Assembly (NCBI RefSeq): GCF_900445235.1
Contig: NZ_UFSM01000001.1
Location: 186,001-250,000 of the forward strand
Length of the DNA: 64,000 bases
Direction of reading: 5' to 3'
From: Aminobacter aminovorans
Lineage (GTDB): Bacteria; Pseudomonadota; Alphaproteobacteria; Rhizobiales; Rhizobiaceae
Positions within the stretch are counted from its first letter, which is position 1; each line of letters starts with the position of its first letter. The notes beneath the pieces were generated by a model, which saw nothing but the letters and a program-made list of their open reading frames with translations, was not told the DNA's origin and did no database searches. Position numbers and translations under genes: made by a program. Of this stretch, positions 28,796 through 36,627 are shown piece by piece.

Positions 28796-29722
28796 ATGAA
28801 CGCCCAGACGCAGATGAAGCCCATTGCCACATTGCAGCACGACATTACCCCGACCGGCTCGGAATACGAGACTGTGCGCCGGGTGATCGAGAAGATCAGC
28901 CTCGACTATCGCGACCAGCCTTCGCTTGAGGCGCTGGCCTCCGCGGTCGGCGAAACGCCGACAAGCCTGCAGAAGCTGTTCAGCCGCTGGGCCGGCCTGT
29001 CGCCGAAAGCCTTCCTGCAGGCGGTGACACTCGACCACGCCCGGAAGCTGCTCGATGACGGTCTGCCGCTGCTCGAAACCTCGTTCGAAGTCGGCATGTC
29101 GGGACCGGGCCGCCTGCACGACCTGTTCGTCACCCATGAAGCGATGTCGCCGGGGGACTACAAGACGCGTGGCGCAGGCCTCACGATCCGCTACGGCTTC
29201 CACATTTCGCCCTTCGGCGTGGCGCTCGTCATGGTCACCGACCGCGGTCTCGCCGGCCTGTCGTTCAACGACGCCGGAGAAGAGCGCGCCGCCTTTGCCG
29301 ACATGTCAGGCCGCTGGCCGAATGCCACCTATGTCGAGGACATGGGTGCGACCGCACCTTATGCCGCGCACATCTTCGACCCGGCCCGCTGGCGCCAGGA
29401 CCAGCCCTTGCGCGTGGTCATGATCGGCTCCGACTTCCAGGTGCGCGTGTGGGAAGCGCTGCTCAAGATCCCGATGGGCCGGGCCTGCAGCTATTCGGCA
29501 ATCGCCTCGGAAGTCGGCTCGCCCAAGGCAAGCCGGGCGGTCGGTGCGGCGGTGGGCGCCAACCCCCTGTCGTTTGTGGTTCCCTGCCACCGGGCACTTG
29601 GAAAGTCAGGCGCGCTGACCGGTTATCACTGGGGCCTGACGCGCAAACGGGCTATTCTGGGTTGGGAGGCGGGACAACTGACCGCTGCGGACGCGAAAAC
29701 AGCCGTGGCCCGAACAGGTTGA
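28796..29722 (+). CDS. AraC-type HTH fused to O6-methylguanine-DNA methyltransferase
   Basis: This Ada-like fusion repairs O6-alkylguanine by transferring the alkyl group to its own cysteine. Residues 25-125 form an AraC-type HTH (LEALASAVGETPTSLQKLF, SPGDYKTRG). Residues 130-300 are the methyltransferase, with acceptor Cys264 in VVPCHRALGK and SGALTGYHWGLTRKRAIL. The Ada N-terminal zinc/phosphotriester domain is missing, so it is not a full Ada. The start at 28796 has AAGGAG eight bases upstream. Its 3' end overlaps the convergent EamA gene by 71 bases. Confidence 0.93.
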   Translation: MNAQTQMKPIATLQHDITPTGSEYETVRRVIEKISLDYRDQPSLEALASAVGETPTSLQKLFSRWAGLSPKAFLQAVTLDHARKLLDDGLPLLETSFEVGMSGPGRLHDLFVTHEAMSPGDYKTRGAGLTIRYGFHISPFGVALVMVTDRGLAGLSFNDAGEERAAFADMSGRWPNATYVEDMGATAPYAAHIFDPARWRQDQPLRVVMIGSDFQVRVWEALLKIPMGRACSYSAIASEVGSPKASRAVGAAVGANPLSFVVPCHRALGKSGALTGYHWGLTRKRAILGWEAGQLTAADAKTAVARTG

Positions 29723-30566
29723 TGCACAAGCCCGCGATCACGAGACTGGACGCGACAAGTTTCCAGTCTTGCAGCGGCTCGCCAAGCAACACCGCCGAAC
29801 CGAGAAAACCGAAAACCGGCACCAGCAAGGTGAAGGGCGCCACCGTCGAGACAGGATAGCGCGCCAGCAGCCCGCTCCAGGCGGCAAAGCCGAACAGCGT
29901 CGAGAGATAGACGATGTAGGCGATCGAGCCGGCCGAGGCCCAGTCCAGCTCGGTGAAGCTGCTCACGAAATGCTCCGGGTCGAGAATCAGCGCCACGGCC
30001 AGCAGCGGCGGCAAGGCAAACAGGCTGCCCCAGACGACGAGGCCGAGCACGTTGGGTGCCATGGCGGCACGCTGCGAAATCTGCTTGGAAACGACGTTGC
30101 CGCCGCCCCAGGCAGCAGCAGCCGCGATCAGCAGCAACAATCCGGCCATGGTCACGTCGCCACCGATATGCAGCCCAACCAGCCCAACGCCGCTGAACGC
30201 CAGCGCAGCTCCAGCCAGTTGCCAAGGTGTCGGCCGCTCGCCGAGCAGGAGCATCGACAAGGCGATGGTGAAGAACACCTGCAGCTGAAGGATTAGCGAC
30301 GACAGTCCGGCGCTCATGCCGATCTTCATTCCGGTGAACAGGAAGCCGAACTGCAGCGCAAAGGTCAGAAAGCCGTAGGCGGCAATCATCGACAGCGGCA
30401 CGTTCGGACGCTTGATGAAAAACACCCATGGGAAGGCGGCGAGAAAGAAGCGCGCGACACCGAGCGCCAATGGCGACACCTGCTTGAGGCCGATCTTGAT
30501 GATGGCGAAGTTGACGCCCCAGATCAGAACGATGCTCAAGGCGAGCAGCAGATGGCGCGGCCGCAT
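29652..30566 (-). CDS. EamA/DMT family transporter
   Basis: The 304-residue protein has ten hydrophobic segments in two EamA repeats (first repeat with WGVNFAIIKIGLKQVSP, second beginning near GGGNVVSKQISQRAAM). It resembles the O-acetylserine/cysteine exporter subgroup (YdeD-like), but the substrate cannot be fixed. Its last 71 bases overlap the end of the convergent methyltransferase gene. Confidence 0.9.
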   Translation of the reverse strand: MRPRHLLLALSIVLIWGVNFAIIKIGLKQVSPLALGVARFFLAAFPWVFFIKRPNVPLSMIAAYGFLTFALQFGFLFTGMKIGMSAGLSSLILQLQVFFTIALSMLLLGERPTPWQLAGAALAFSGVGLVGLHIGGDVTMAGLLLLIAAAAAWGGGNVVSKQISQRAAMAPNVLGLVVWGSLFALPPLLAVALILDPEHFVSSFTELDWASAGSIAYIVYLSTLFGFAAWSGLLARYPVSTVAPFTLLVPVFGFLGSAVLLGEPLQDWKLVASSLVIAGLCINLFGPRLFSRPQRSVVPPPNPE

Positions 30567-30784
30567 GGTTCAATTTTCCTGACACTACCGATCAAATATT
30601 TGAATTTATTGACTTTTTAATCTACACGATGATGCCCGGATGGAAAAGACCTGCCCCTTGCGCCGGCTTCGGGTTTCATCTCCGGCCACGGTCGATCGCG
30701 CTCGTTGGCGAGAAGTGCGTTGAGGCGGCTGATGGACTATTGGTTGGTGGAGCGGCATGATCCGCAGATTCGGAAGGAACGCCC

Positions 30785-31051
30785 ATGCCTGCAAAATTTG
30801 AAAATACGACCAAAACACCGAACCTGATCAACGTGCACATCAACGCGCTGGAGCCGGGGAACCTTATTGTTCGTCTTGAGTATGTGACCTCCCAGGAGCA
30901 CATTGAGCGGGTTCGTCGTGGAGAGGCCACGGCTGAGAGTGTGGAACTCCTGATAAAGCCGCACCAGGCACGGAAAATCGCAGAAGGCCTCGTCCGCCAG
31001 GCGGACCTGATCGAAGCGTCAAGGCAACCCAGTGGCGGCTCCAAGCAGTAG
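30785..31051 (+). CDS. Hypothetical protein (88 aa)
   Basis: This small soluble protein runs MPAKFENTTKTPNLINVHIN to EASRQPSGGSKQ. GGAAGGAA lies about seven bases before the ATG, and codon use matches neighbouring genes. The middle (RLEYVTSQEHIERVRRGEAT) is helical and charged. No family is recognised. It stands alone between the EamA gene and the AT-rich spacer. Confidence 0.65.
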   Translation: MPAKFENTTKTPNLINVHINALEPGNLIVRLEYVTSQEHIERVRRGEATAESVELLIKPHQARKIAEGLVRQADLIEASRQPSGGSKQ

Positions 31052-31635
31052 CACCGATCTGCAAATGATGGCGGCCCGCCTCCGGCGGTGACGAACGCAT
31101 CGCGTTCCAGGCGGCCCTTTTCAAGCTCCATCTACTCCGCCGGGTCACTAATCTTCATTGGTTGGTTGCACCTGGCTGACTGGCGCCCGCTGCTGTTGTT
31201 TCAACCGCGGGCCGGACGCCGCATAAGCTCGTATGCTTGTGCTGCGCGCCATGGCGAGATTATATCAGCCATCGATCATATTGTTTGAAGGGAGACTGCG
31301 GCAAAATCTCGCCATGCTTAGTCGACGAGCATATTCTTGCTGCTGTGGACCATATTCACCTCACGGCTGGCTCAAACGTGACGCACAGATACTTGACGGC
31401 ATGGCCGCTTATTTCGAGAAAATAATCTGCTTCTATAAAACAATTTCAAAAATATACTTTAATTCAACACAGCAAACGAGATTGACGCCGTGTCGAAAAT
31501 CTCGAAATCATGTAGAATAAATTATATGCATACAAACGAACTTTTGGGCAGAGTTTGGCGTTAATATCAAATTAACCATACTGGATCACCGTCACCTCCA
31601 GGACAGATGCATTTTTCGCGGTCCCGGAGAGCATA
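31052..31635. other. AT-rich 584-base intergenic region
   Basis: No convincing gene is present; the open frames at 31088-31288 and 31233-31520 lack ribosome sites and domains. From about 31400 the sequence becomes markedly AT-rich compared with the rest of the window. This marks the control region of the exported-protein cassette and possibly foreign origin. A promoter with an inverted repeat is listed separately. Confidence 0.6.
31555..31582 (+). promoter_or_regulatory. Promoter with internal inverted repeat before the pilin-like cassette
   Basis: TTGGCG (31555-31560) and CATACT (31577-31582) are spaced by 16 bases and match four of six positions each of the sigma-70 boxes. The spacer is an inverted repeat, GTTAAT-ATCAA-ATTAAC (31560-31576), an operator-like arrangement. 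The leader would be about 46 bases before the ATG at 31636. Confidence 0.4.
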
Positions 31636-32109
31636 ATGAAATACTGCATTCTCACTGCAGGGATTGCCGTAGCGGCCTGCTCGATTGCCCAGCCGGCGCT
31701 CGCGGCCACCGGCAACGTAACCTTCAACGGCACTGTCGCGGCAATCTGCACGCTGGTCGTCACCAATGGCAGCGGCACGATGACAGTGAGCCCAGGCCTG
31801 CAATCGTTGAGCTCGCACAATGCCGGCGGCGTGGCCGGCACCATCACGGCCACCACAACGGGCAATGTTGCGATCAGCATTGGCGCGCCAACTGCAATCA
31901 CCGTGCCGCCGGCCGATGTCACCCCGATCACCTGGGCGCCGACCTATTCGGTGGCGGGCGCCCATACGGTTGCGGAAACAGGGGCCTCCTCCAATCTGTC
32001 GACGCCTGGCGTCGACACTGTCACCGTCCACCTGACCGGCACCAAGACCGGCTCCGACATCTTCGCCGCCGGCAACTACTCGGCCACAGTCACGGTCACT
32101 TGCCAGTAG
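31636..32109 (+). CDS. Exported pilin-like/SCPU-like protein 1
   Basis: The 157-residue precursor has a signal peptide (MKYCILTAGIAVAACSIAQP, cleavage near ALA). The mature part is rich in Thr, Val, Gly and Ala and looks all-beta. It has one cysteine near the start (AAICTLVV) and one at the very end (TVTVTCQ), a pattern seen in type 1 pilin and spore-coat-U-like folds. The ending FAAGNYSATVTVTCQ closely parallels that of the fourth cassette protein (FPAGTYQAQVVFRCE). It is the first gene of a four-gene operon. Structural role at the cell surface is inferred, not shown. Confidence 0.7.
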   Translation: MKYCILTAGIAVAACSIAQPALAATGNVTFNGTVAAICTLVVTNGSGTMTVSPGLQSLSSHNAGGVAGTITATTTGNVAISIGAPTAITVPPADVTPITWAPTYSVAGAHTVAETGASSNLSTPGVDTVTVHLTGTKTGSDIFAAGNYSATVTVTCQ

Positions 32110-32137
32110 GCTAGACAAGAACGACAGGGAGAGCTTG

Positions 32138-32527
32138 ATGTTACGCAGTCTGGCAATTCCATTCCTCGGAATGGCTCTGGCGGCCAGCCCCGCATCCGCA
32201 CAGTCTATGTCGCCGATGCGCGGCGAAGTGACGAGTTTCACCGACGCCTTCGCTGTGCGGGTGTTTCCATCCAACCCCTACAACAAGAAGATCCGGATCG
32301 ATGTCCGGGTCTACGACCAGAACTTCCAGCCGGTCGACGCCAAGATAGCGCCCGACAGTTTCATGCTGGGGGCAGAGGCGTCGCGACCGGTCCTCGTGGT
32401 CGTGCCGTTCGACGGCAACAATGAGCGTAAAGTGCGTATCTGTACGGAAAGTGTGCCATTTCCAAATGAACAGACGCAGATCAAGGCTCAAATATGCGGA
32501 AAATTCCTCGGACAGCGGCGTTTCTGA
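32138..32527 (+). CDS. Exported single-domain pilus-chaperone-like protein
   Basis: The 129-residue precursor has a signal peptide (ending ASPASA) and then one Ig-like domain. That domain has FAVRVFPSNPYNKKIRIDVR, DSFMLGAEASRPVLVVVPFD and RKVRICTES. The strand pattern resembles the N-terminal domain of PapD-type periplasmic chaperones, but the second domain is absent. Two cysteines (RICTES, QICGKF) could form a disulfide. The ATG at 32138 follows GGGAGAG by about six bases. The end overlaps the next gene by 34 bases. Confidence 0.65.
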   Translation: MLRSLAIPFLGMALAASPASAQSMSPMRGEVTSFTDAFAVRVFPSNPYNKKIRIDVRVYDQNFQPVDAKIAPDSFMLGAEASRPVLVVVPFDGNNERKVRICTESVPFPNEQTQIKAQICGKFLGQRRF

Positions 32528-32991
32528 CGCTCACGAGCCTCGCCGCATTGACGCCTTGCGCGTCCTGGGCAGAGGACGTCTACAATCTCAACCAGAACCA
32601 GAGCGGTTTCTCTTTGCCGGGCGTGACATTGCCGCAAGGCCAGGATGAGGTGCGCGCCGCGGATGGCACGACCTGCCGTTCGGCCGTATCGGGCAGCGGC
32701 GCCTATCTCGATGTCGGCGTGATCCAGGGCAACAACCGCGAGAACAACGACATCGCCACCTATGGCCGCGTCGTCATCCCGATCGGGCGCACGCCGAAAC
32801 GGCTCGACTGCTCCAAACTTTATGAGCTCGAAGTGGCGCGGCTGCAGATGGAGCTGAAGCTGCTCAAGATGGGGCTGGGGGCACCAGGCGGAGGCGACGT
32901 CACCGGCTCGGTGCAGCATTCCAAGGCCGGTTGGGCAGATAGCGGCTGGACCGATGGCAAGACCCCGGCAGCAAAACAGACGGCGCAGTGA
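32494..32991 (+). CDS. Exported protein of unknown family
   Basis: The 165-residue precursor has a signal peptide (MRKIPRTAAFLTLTSLAALT, cleavage near SWA). The mature protein contains DVYNLNQNQSGFSLPGVTLP, two cysteines (GTTCRSAV and RLDCSKLY), a helical stretch (YELEVARLQMELKLLKMGLG), and a low-complexity tail (WADSGWTDGKTPAAKQTAQ). I do not recognise a named family. Its start lies inside the chaperone-like gene and its stop touches the next gene, so the four proteins are translated as a unit. Confidence 0.65.
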   Translation: MRKIPRTAAFLTLTSLAALTPCASWAEDVYNLNQNQSGFSLPGVTLPQGQDEVRAADGTTCRSAVSGSGAYLDVGVIQGNNRENNDIATYGRVVIPIGRTPKRLDCSKLYELEVARLQMELKLLKMGLGAPGGGDVTGSVQHSKAGWADSGWTDGKTPAAKQTAQ

Positions 32992-32993
32992 CA

Positions 32994-33455
32994 ATGCGCC
33001 ACATCGCTTCGGCCTTCTGCATTGCAAGCTTTTGGCTGGCCACTGTGCCCGCGCAGGCAGCGATCATCGGCACCTGCACCATCAACGTCCAGACAACGGG
33101 TACGCTGTCGCCCAATCCGACGATCAACGTCTTCGGCTCGAGCCAGGCCGGCGGATCGGCCGCCTCGGTGACTGTGACGACCAGTTCGCTACTGTGCTCG
33201 ATCCTGAACCTGCTCGACTGCTACGGCCTGTCGGCGCCCGCTCCCGTCAACTTCCTGTCGGCCCCGAGCGGCGGCGATGCCAACGTGACCTTCGCCTCCA
33301 CCTACACGGTGGACAGTGTGACTTATGGCGGCAGCACGATCACCCGGGTGTCGAATGGAACCAGGATCGTCCCAGTGAACCTGACAGCCACCAAGTCGAC
33401 CGGCATCTTCCCGGCCGGCACCTACCAGGCCCAGGTGGTCTTCCGCTGCGAATGA
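32994..33455 (+). CDS. Exported pilin-like/SCPU-like protein 2
   Basis: The 153-residue precursor has a signal peptide (MRHIASAFCIASFWLATVPA, cleavage near AQA). The mature domain is beta-rich with four cysteines: GTCTINV, LLCSIL, LDCYGL and the C-terminal FRCE. It shares the final strand pattern (AGTYQAQVVFRCE) with the first cassette protein. A GTG six bases earlier, overlapping the preceding stop, is an alternative start. It is the last gene of the cassette. Confidence 0.68.
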   Translation: MRHIASAFCIASFWLATVPAQAAIIGTCTINVQTTGTLSPNPTINVFGSSQAGGSAASVTVTTSSLLCSILNLLDCYGLSAPAPVNFLSAPSGGDANVTFASTYTVDSVTYGGSTITRVSNGTRIVPVNLTATKSTGIFPAGTYQAQVVFRCE

Positions 33456-33522
33456 CGGGGGAACCGTCTGGCATGCGACCGCGACACAATGTAGTTTCCG
33501 GCTGAATTTTCAGGAGACTGCC

Positions 33523-34422
33523 GTGATCATCGTTGTCGGATCCATCAACCTCGACCTCATCGCAACCGTAGGCCGCCTTCCCGGCCCGGGCGAGACCGTG
33601 CCCGGCAGCGACTTCAAGTCGGCGCCCGGCGGCAAGGGCGCCAACCAGGCGCTTGCTGCGGCACGCGCGGGCGCAGAGGTGCGCATGGTCGGTGCCGTTG
33701 GCAAGGATGCCTTCGCCGGCGAGGCTGTCGCCTATCTCAAGTCCGATGGCGTCGACCTTTCCGGCGTGGCCGAGATCCAGGCAGCCACCGGCATCGCGTT
33801 GATCCTGGTTGGCGGTGACGGCGAGAACATGATCGCGGTGGTGCCGGGCGCCAATGGCTCGGTGGTGCCGGGCGACCTGACCAAAGCCCAGTTCAAGAAG
33901 GGCGACATCGTGCTCTTGCAGCATGAAATCCCGCTTGCGACTGTGGATGCGGCACTCGACGCGGCACGCAAGGCGGGCGCCGTGACCATGCTGAACACAG
34001 CCCCCTTCCGCGCCGAGGCAGCAAGTTTCGTCGGCAAGGCCGACTATGTCGTTGCCAACGAAACCGAGTTCGACCTCTATGCCGAGGCGCTTTCGCTGCC
34101 TGCCGGAGAGCGGCGGGCGCGGATGAGCGAATTCGCCCGCAGCACAGGCGCCGCCGTCATCGTCACGCTCGGCAGCGACGGCGTCCTGGCCGCCAGGGGC
34201 GACGACCTCGTCCATGTCGACGCGCTCAAGATCACCCCCGTCGACACGGTTGGTGCAGGCGACACCTTCTGCGGTTATCTCGCTGCCGGCCTGTCGGCGG
34301 GCCTCGACCTAGAGGACGCGCTTCGCCGTGCCGCCGCCGCAGGCTCGCTCGCCTGCCTGAAGCCGGGCGCCCAGCCGGCCATCCCGCTGGCCGCCGAGGT
34401 GGACGCAGCACTCAAGGGTTGA
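33523..34422 (+). CDS. rbsK: Ribokinase
   Basis: This PfkB-family kinase converts D-ribose to ribose 5-phosphate. The 299-residue protein has the N-terminal signature GGKGANQALAAARAGA (about 37-52). The C-terminal DTVGAGDTFCGYLAAGLSAG contains the catalytic Asp and anion hole. The GTG start has AGGAG seven bases upstream. A nucleoside hydrolase gene lies 1.1 kb downstream on the other strand; together they could salvage ribose from nucleosides. Confidence 0.93.
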   Translation: MIIVVGSINLDLIATVGRLPGPGETVPGSDFKSAPGGKGANQALAAARAGAEVRMVGAVGKDAFAGEAVAYLKSDGVDLSGVAEIQAATGIALILVGGDGENMIAVVPGANGSVVPGDLTKAQFKKGDIVLLQHEIPLATVDAALDAARKAGAVTMLNTAPFRAEAASFVGKADYVVANETEFDLYAEALSLPAGERRARMSEFARSTGAAVIVTLGSDGVLAARGDDLVHVDALKITPVDTVGAGDTFCGYLAAGLSAGLDLEDALRRAAAAGSLACLKPGAQPAIPLAAEVDAALKG

Positions 34423-34489
34423 ACTCTACCCTCTGGACACGCAAAAACTCTGCGTGCTTATTGTCGGGCGACCCCCGGAGGAACGGAAA

Positions 34490-35104
34490 ATGTCGCTCGA
34501 ACTCTACGCCGCCTATGTCGTCGCCTGCATCGTCATCGTGCTTATACCGGGACCGACCGTCACGCTGATCATCGCCTCCAGCATCAGGCACGGCACGCGG
34601 GCCGGCCTTGCCAATGCCGCCGGTACGCAGATCGGCGTCGCCATGATGATCGCTATCGTCGGCATCGGCCTCAACCAGATGATCGAGGCGATGGGCCACT
34701 GGTTCGAATGGGTTCGGCTGCTGGGCGCGGCCTATCTGATCTGGCTCGGCATCCAGATGTTCCGCTCGGGCGGAGAGCTTGCCGCCGACGGCATGCCCAA
34801 ACGGCCGCGCGGCGGCTTTTTCCTGCAGGGTTTCCTTGTTGCGATCAGCAATCCCAAGACGCTGATCTTCTTCGGTGCCTTCATCCCGCAGTTCATCGAC
34901 CCGACCGCCAACTACGCCCAACAGATCGTCATCATGGGTGTCACCGCGATGGTCTTCGCCGCCATGTCCGACTCGGCTTACGCGATTGCCGCCGGCCGCG
35001 CCGGCAAGTTCCTGTCGGCGAAGCGCGTCAAGCTGATGACGCGCATATCGGGCACGTTCCTTATCGGCGGCGGTGTCTGGCTGGCGTTTTCACGGGCGAA
35101 ATGA
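34490..35104 (+). CDS. LysE/RhtB family amino-acid exporter
   Basis: The 204-residue membrane protein has about six hydrophobic segments, starting VVACIVIVLIPGPTVTLIIA. It contains GAAYLIWLGIQMFRSG and GFLVAISNPKTLIFFGAFIP, hallmarks of LysE/RhtB translocators that export homoserine, threonine, leucine and similar compounds. The start at 34490 has GGAGGAA eight bases upstream, better than the earlier ATG at 34454. The substrate is unknown. Confidence 0.92.
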   Translation: MSLELYAAYVVACIVIVLIPGPTVTLIIASSIRHGTRAGLANAAGTQIGVAMMIAIVGIGLNQMIEAMGHWFEWVRLLGAAYLIWLGIQMFRSGGELAADGMPKRPRGGFFLQGFLVAISNPKTLIFFGAFIPQFIDPTANYAQQIVIMGVTAMVFAAMSDSAYAIAAGRAGKFLSAKRVKLMTRISGTFLIGGGVWLAFSRAK

Positions 35105-35179
35105 AGTACGACACCATCCTATCAGATTATTGAAGTATAGCGCGCGCGCCCCATGTCATCACAAGTGGGGGCTCGCGCG

Positions 35180-35506
35180 ATGCTGAAGACATGTTTGGCG
35201 CCTGCCGCGAAGTATCTTGTTGCGGCAATTTTGGTCGCGATGTGCGTGGCTTTCGCTTTCCAACCCATCTTGCAGCTGGCTTGGAACTCAAGCCCAGTGG
35301 TGTCGATCGATTTCGTGGTCGGGACCGTCGAAGTCGTCGCAACGAGCACAGGCCGAGGCGTGCATGGAACCAGCTATCGTTACGGTGTGATGGTCGGAGA
35401 CCGGCTGGTTTTTCTGCAGGATTGGCAAATCCGCAGGCGCGGTTCGACCGTGATGCTTCGGCGCATAAACTATGAGAATGGGAAGGCTGATTATCAGCTG
35501 AACTAA
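35180..35506 (+). CDS. Hypothetical membrane-anchored protein
   Basis: The 108-residue protein has an N-terminal hydrophobic segment (AAKYLVAAILVAMCVAFAFQ, about 8-27). A small soluble region follows (IDFVVGTVEVVATSTGRGVH, then MVGDRLVFLQDWQIRRRGST). I place the start at 35180, where GGGGG lies nine bases upstream; an ATG at 35153 has no ribosome site. No family is recognised. Confidence 0.55.
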   Translation: MLKTCLAPAAKYLVAAILVAMCVAFAFQPILQLAWNSSPVVSIDFVVGTVEVVATSTGRGVHGTSYRYGVMVGDRLVFLQDWQIRRRGSTVMLRRINYENGKADYQLN

Positions 35507-35526
35507 CGCGGAACTAAAGGGAAGGC

Positions 35527-35548
35527 GTCTCCCCGCGTACGGGGAGAC
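35527..35548. terminator. Perfect hairpin between convergent genes
   Basis: GTCTCCCCG and CGGGGAGAC form a nine-base perfect stem around a CGTA loop, in the 50-base gap between two convergent genes. It is probably a bidirectional stop or a remnant of the CTCCCC/GGGGAG repeat family. No T-tract follows on either strand. Confidence 0.5.
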
Positions 35549-35556
35549 GGAAAACC

Positions 35557-36498
35557 TCAGAGCCGGCCGAGACGCTCGACCAGCAGGCCGAAGAAGCCGT
35601 CATGGTCGATGTCGCGCATGACGATGGCGTTCTTCGGGCGCTTGGTGACGCCCCACCAGTCGACAACCGTCATGCCCATCGTCAGCTCGGAAGCCGTCTC
35701 GACGGTCACGTTGCAGTGACGGCCCTGGAACAGTTCCGGCTTGAGAAGGTAAGCAATGACGCACGGATCGTGCAGCGGGCCGCCGTCGGTGCCGTACTTG
35801 CCTTCATCGTAGCGCTCGAAGAATTCCAGCATCTGGGCAGTCGCAAGGCCGACCTTGGTGCCGAGCTTGCGGAAGGCCTCGATGCGCTTGGTGGTGGTGA
35901 GCGCCTTGTGGGTGACGTCGAGCGGCATCATGACGATCGGCACGCCCGAGCGAAACACCACATCGGCCGCATGCGGATCGACATAGATGTTGAACTCGGC
36001 CGACGGCGTGACGTTGCCGCCTTCGAAGAAGCCGCCGCCCATCAGAACGATCTCCTTGATGCGCGGGGCGATCCTGGGCTCGCGGATGAGAGCGAGCGCG
36101 ACGTTGGTCAGCGGACCGAGCGGGCACAGCGTGACGGTGCCGGCTTCCTCGCGCATCAGCGTCTCGACGAGGTAGTCGACAGCATGCTGCTCCTGGAGCT
36201 TCATCGTGGGTTCGGGCAGATCTGGGCCGTTCAGGCCGGTCTTGCCATGCACTTCCTCGGCGGTGACCAGTTCGCGCATCAGCGGCCGGATGGCGCCGGA
36301 ATAGACCTTTATGTCGGGACGACCTGCCAGCTCGCAGATCTTGCGGGCATTATTTTCGGTCAGCTTCAGCGGCACGTTGCCGGCGACAGCGGTGATTCCC
36401 AGAATTTCGAGCTCGGAGCTCCCCAGCGCCAACAGAATGGCGACGGCATCGTCCTGACCGGGGTCAGTGTCGATGATTATCTTGCGCGGTACGGGCAT
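35557..36498 (-). CDS. Nucleoside hydrolase
   Basis: This enzyme splits ribonucleosides into ribose and base. The 313-residue protein starts with the calcium/ribose-binding IIIDTDPGQDDAVAILLALG. It contains LCPLGPLTNVALAL, LMGGGFFEGGNVTPSAEFN, and a late MRDIDHDGFFGLLVERLGRL. The start at 36498 has AAGGAAAG just upstream; the longer frame has no support. Purine or pyrimidine preference cannot be read. It is divergent from the hsp20 gene. Confidence 0.93.
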   Translation of the reverse strand: MPVPRKIIIDTDPGQDDAVAILLALGSSELEILGITAVAGNVPLKLTENNARKICELAGRPDIKVYSGAIRPLMRELVTAEEVHGKTGLNGPDLPEPTMKLQEQHAVDYLVETLMREEAGTVTLCPLGPLTNVALALIREPRIAPRIKEIVLMGGGFFEGGNVTPSAEFNIYVDPHAADVVFRSGVPIVMMPLDVTHKALTTTKRIEAFRKLGTKVGLATAQMLEFFERYDEGKYGTDGGPLHDPCVIAYLLKPELFQGRHCNVTVETASELTMGMTVVDWWGVTKRPKNAIVMRDIDHDGFFGLLVERLGRL

Positions 36499-36570
36499 TT
36501 TCTTTCCTTGTTGGGCAGTTTTCTGCAGTCTTGAAGTTGCCGACGGCGCGGACCATATCAACAACAGACG

Positions 36571-36618
36571 GGAAAATGCCATCCGGGTTTTTCCGCATTA
36601 TGTCGCTCTCGGAGGACA
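36571..36618 (+). promoter_or_regulatory. ROSE-like RNA thermometer in the hsp20 leader
   Basis: The hairpin TGTCGCTC-TCG-GAGGACA (36601-36618) pairs the Shine-Dalgarno GGAGGA with an upstream TCGCT, leaving exactly one bulged G. This is the defining layout of rhizobial ROSE elements, U(U/C)GCU opposite AGGA. A second hairpin upstream pairs GGAAAA (36571-36576) with TTTTCC (36589-36594). The ATG follows at 36628, 11 bases after the SD, which is slightly long. Confidence 0.6.
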
Positions 36619-36627
36619 AGCTGTAAC

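Noticed and set aside
31233..31520. 95-codon frame in the AT-rich spacer
   Set aside because: It lacks a ribosome site and crosses a sharp composition change in mid-frame; the peptide has no recognisable feature.
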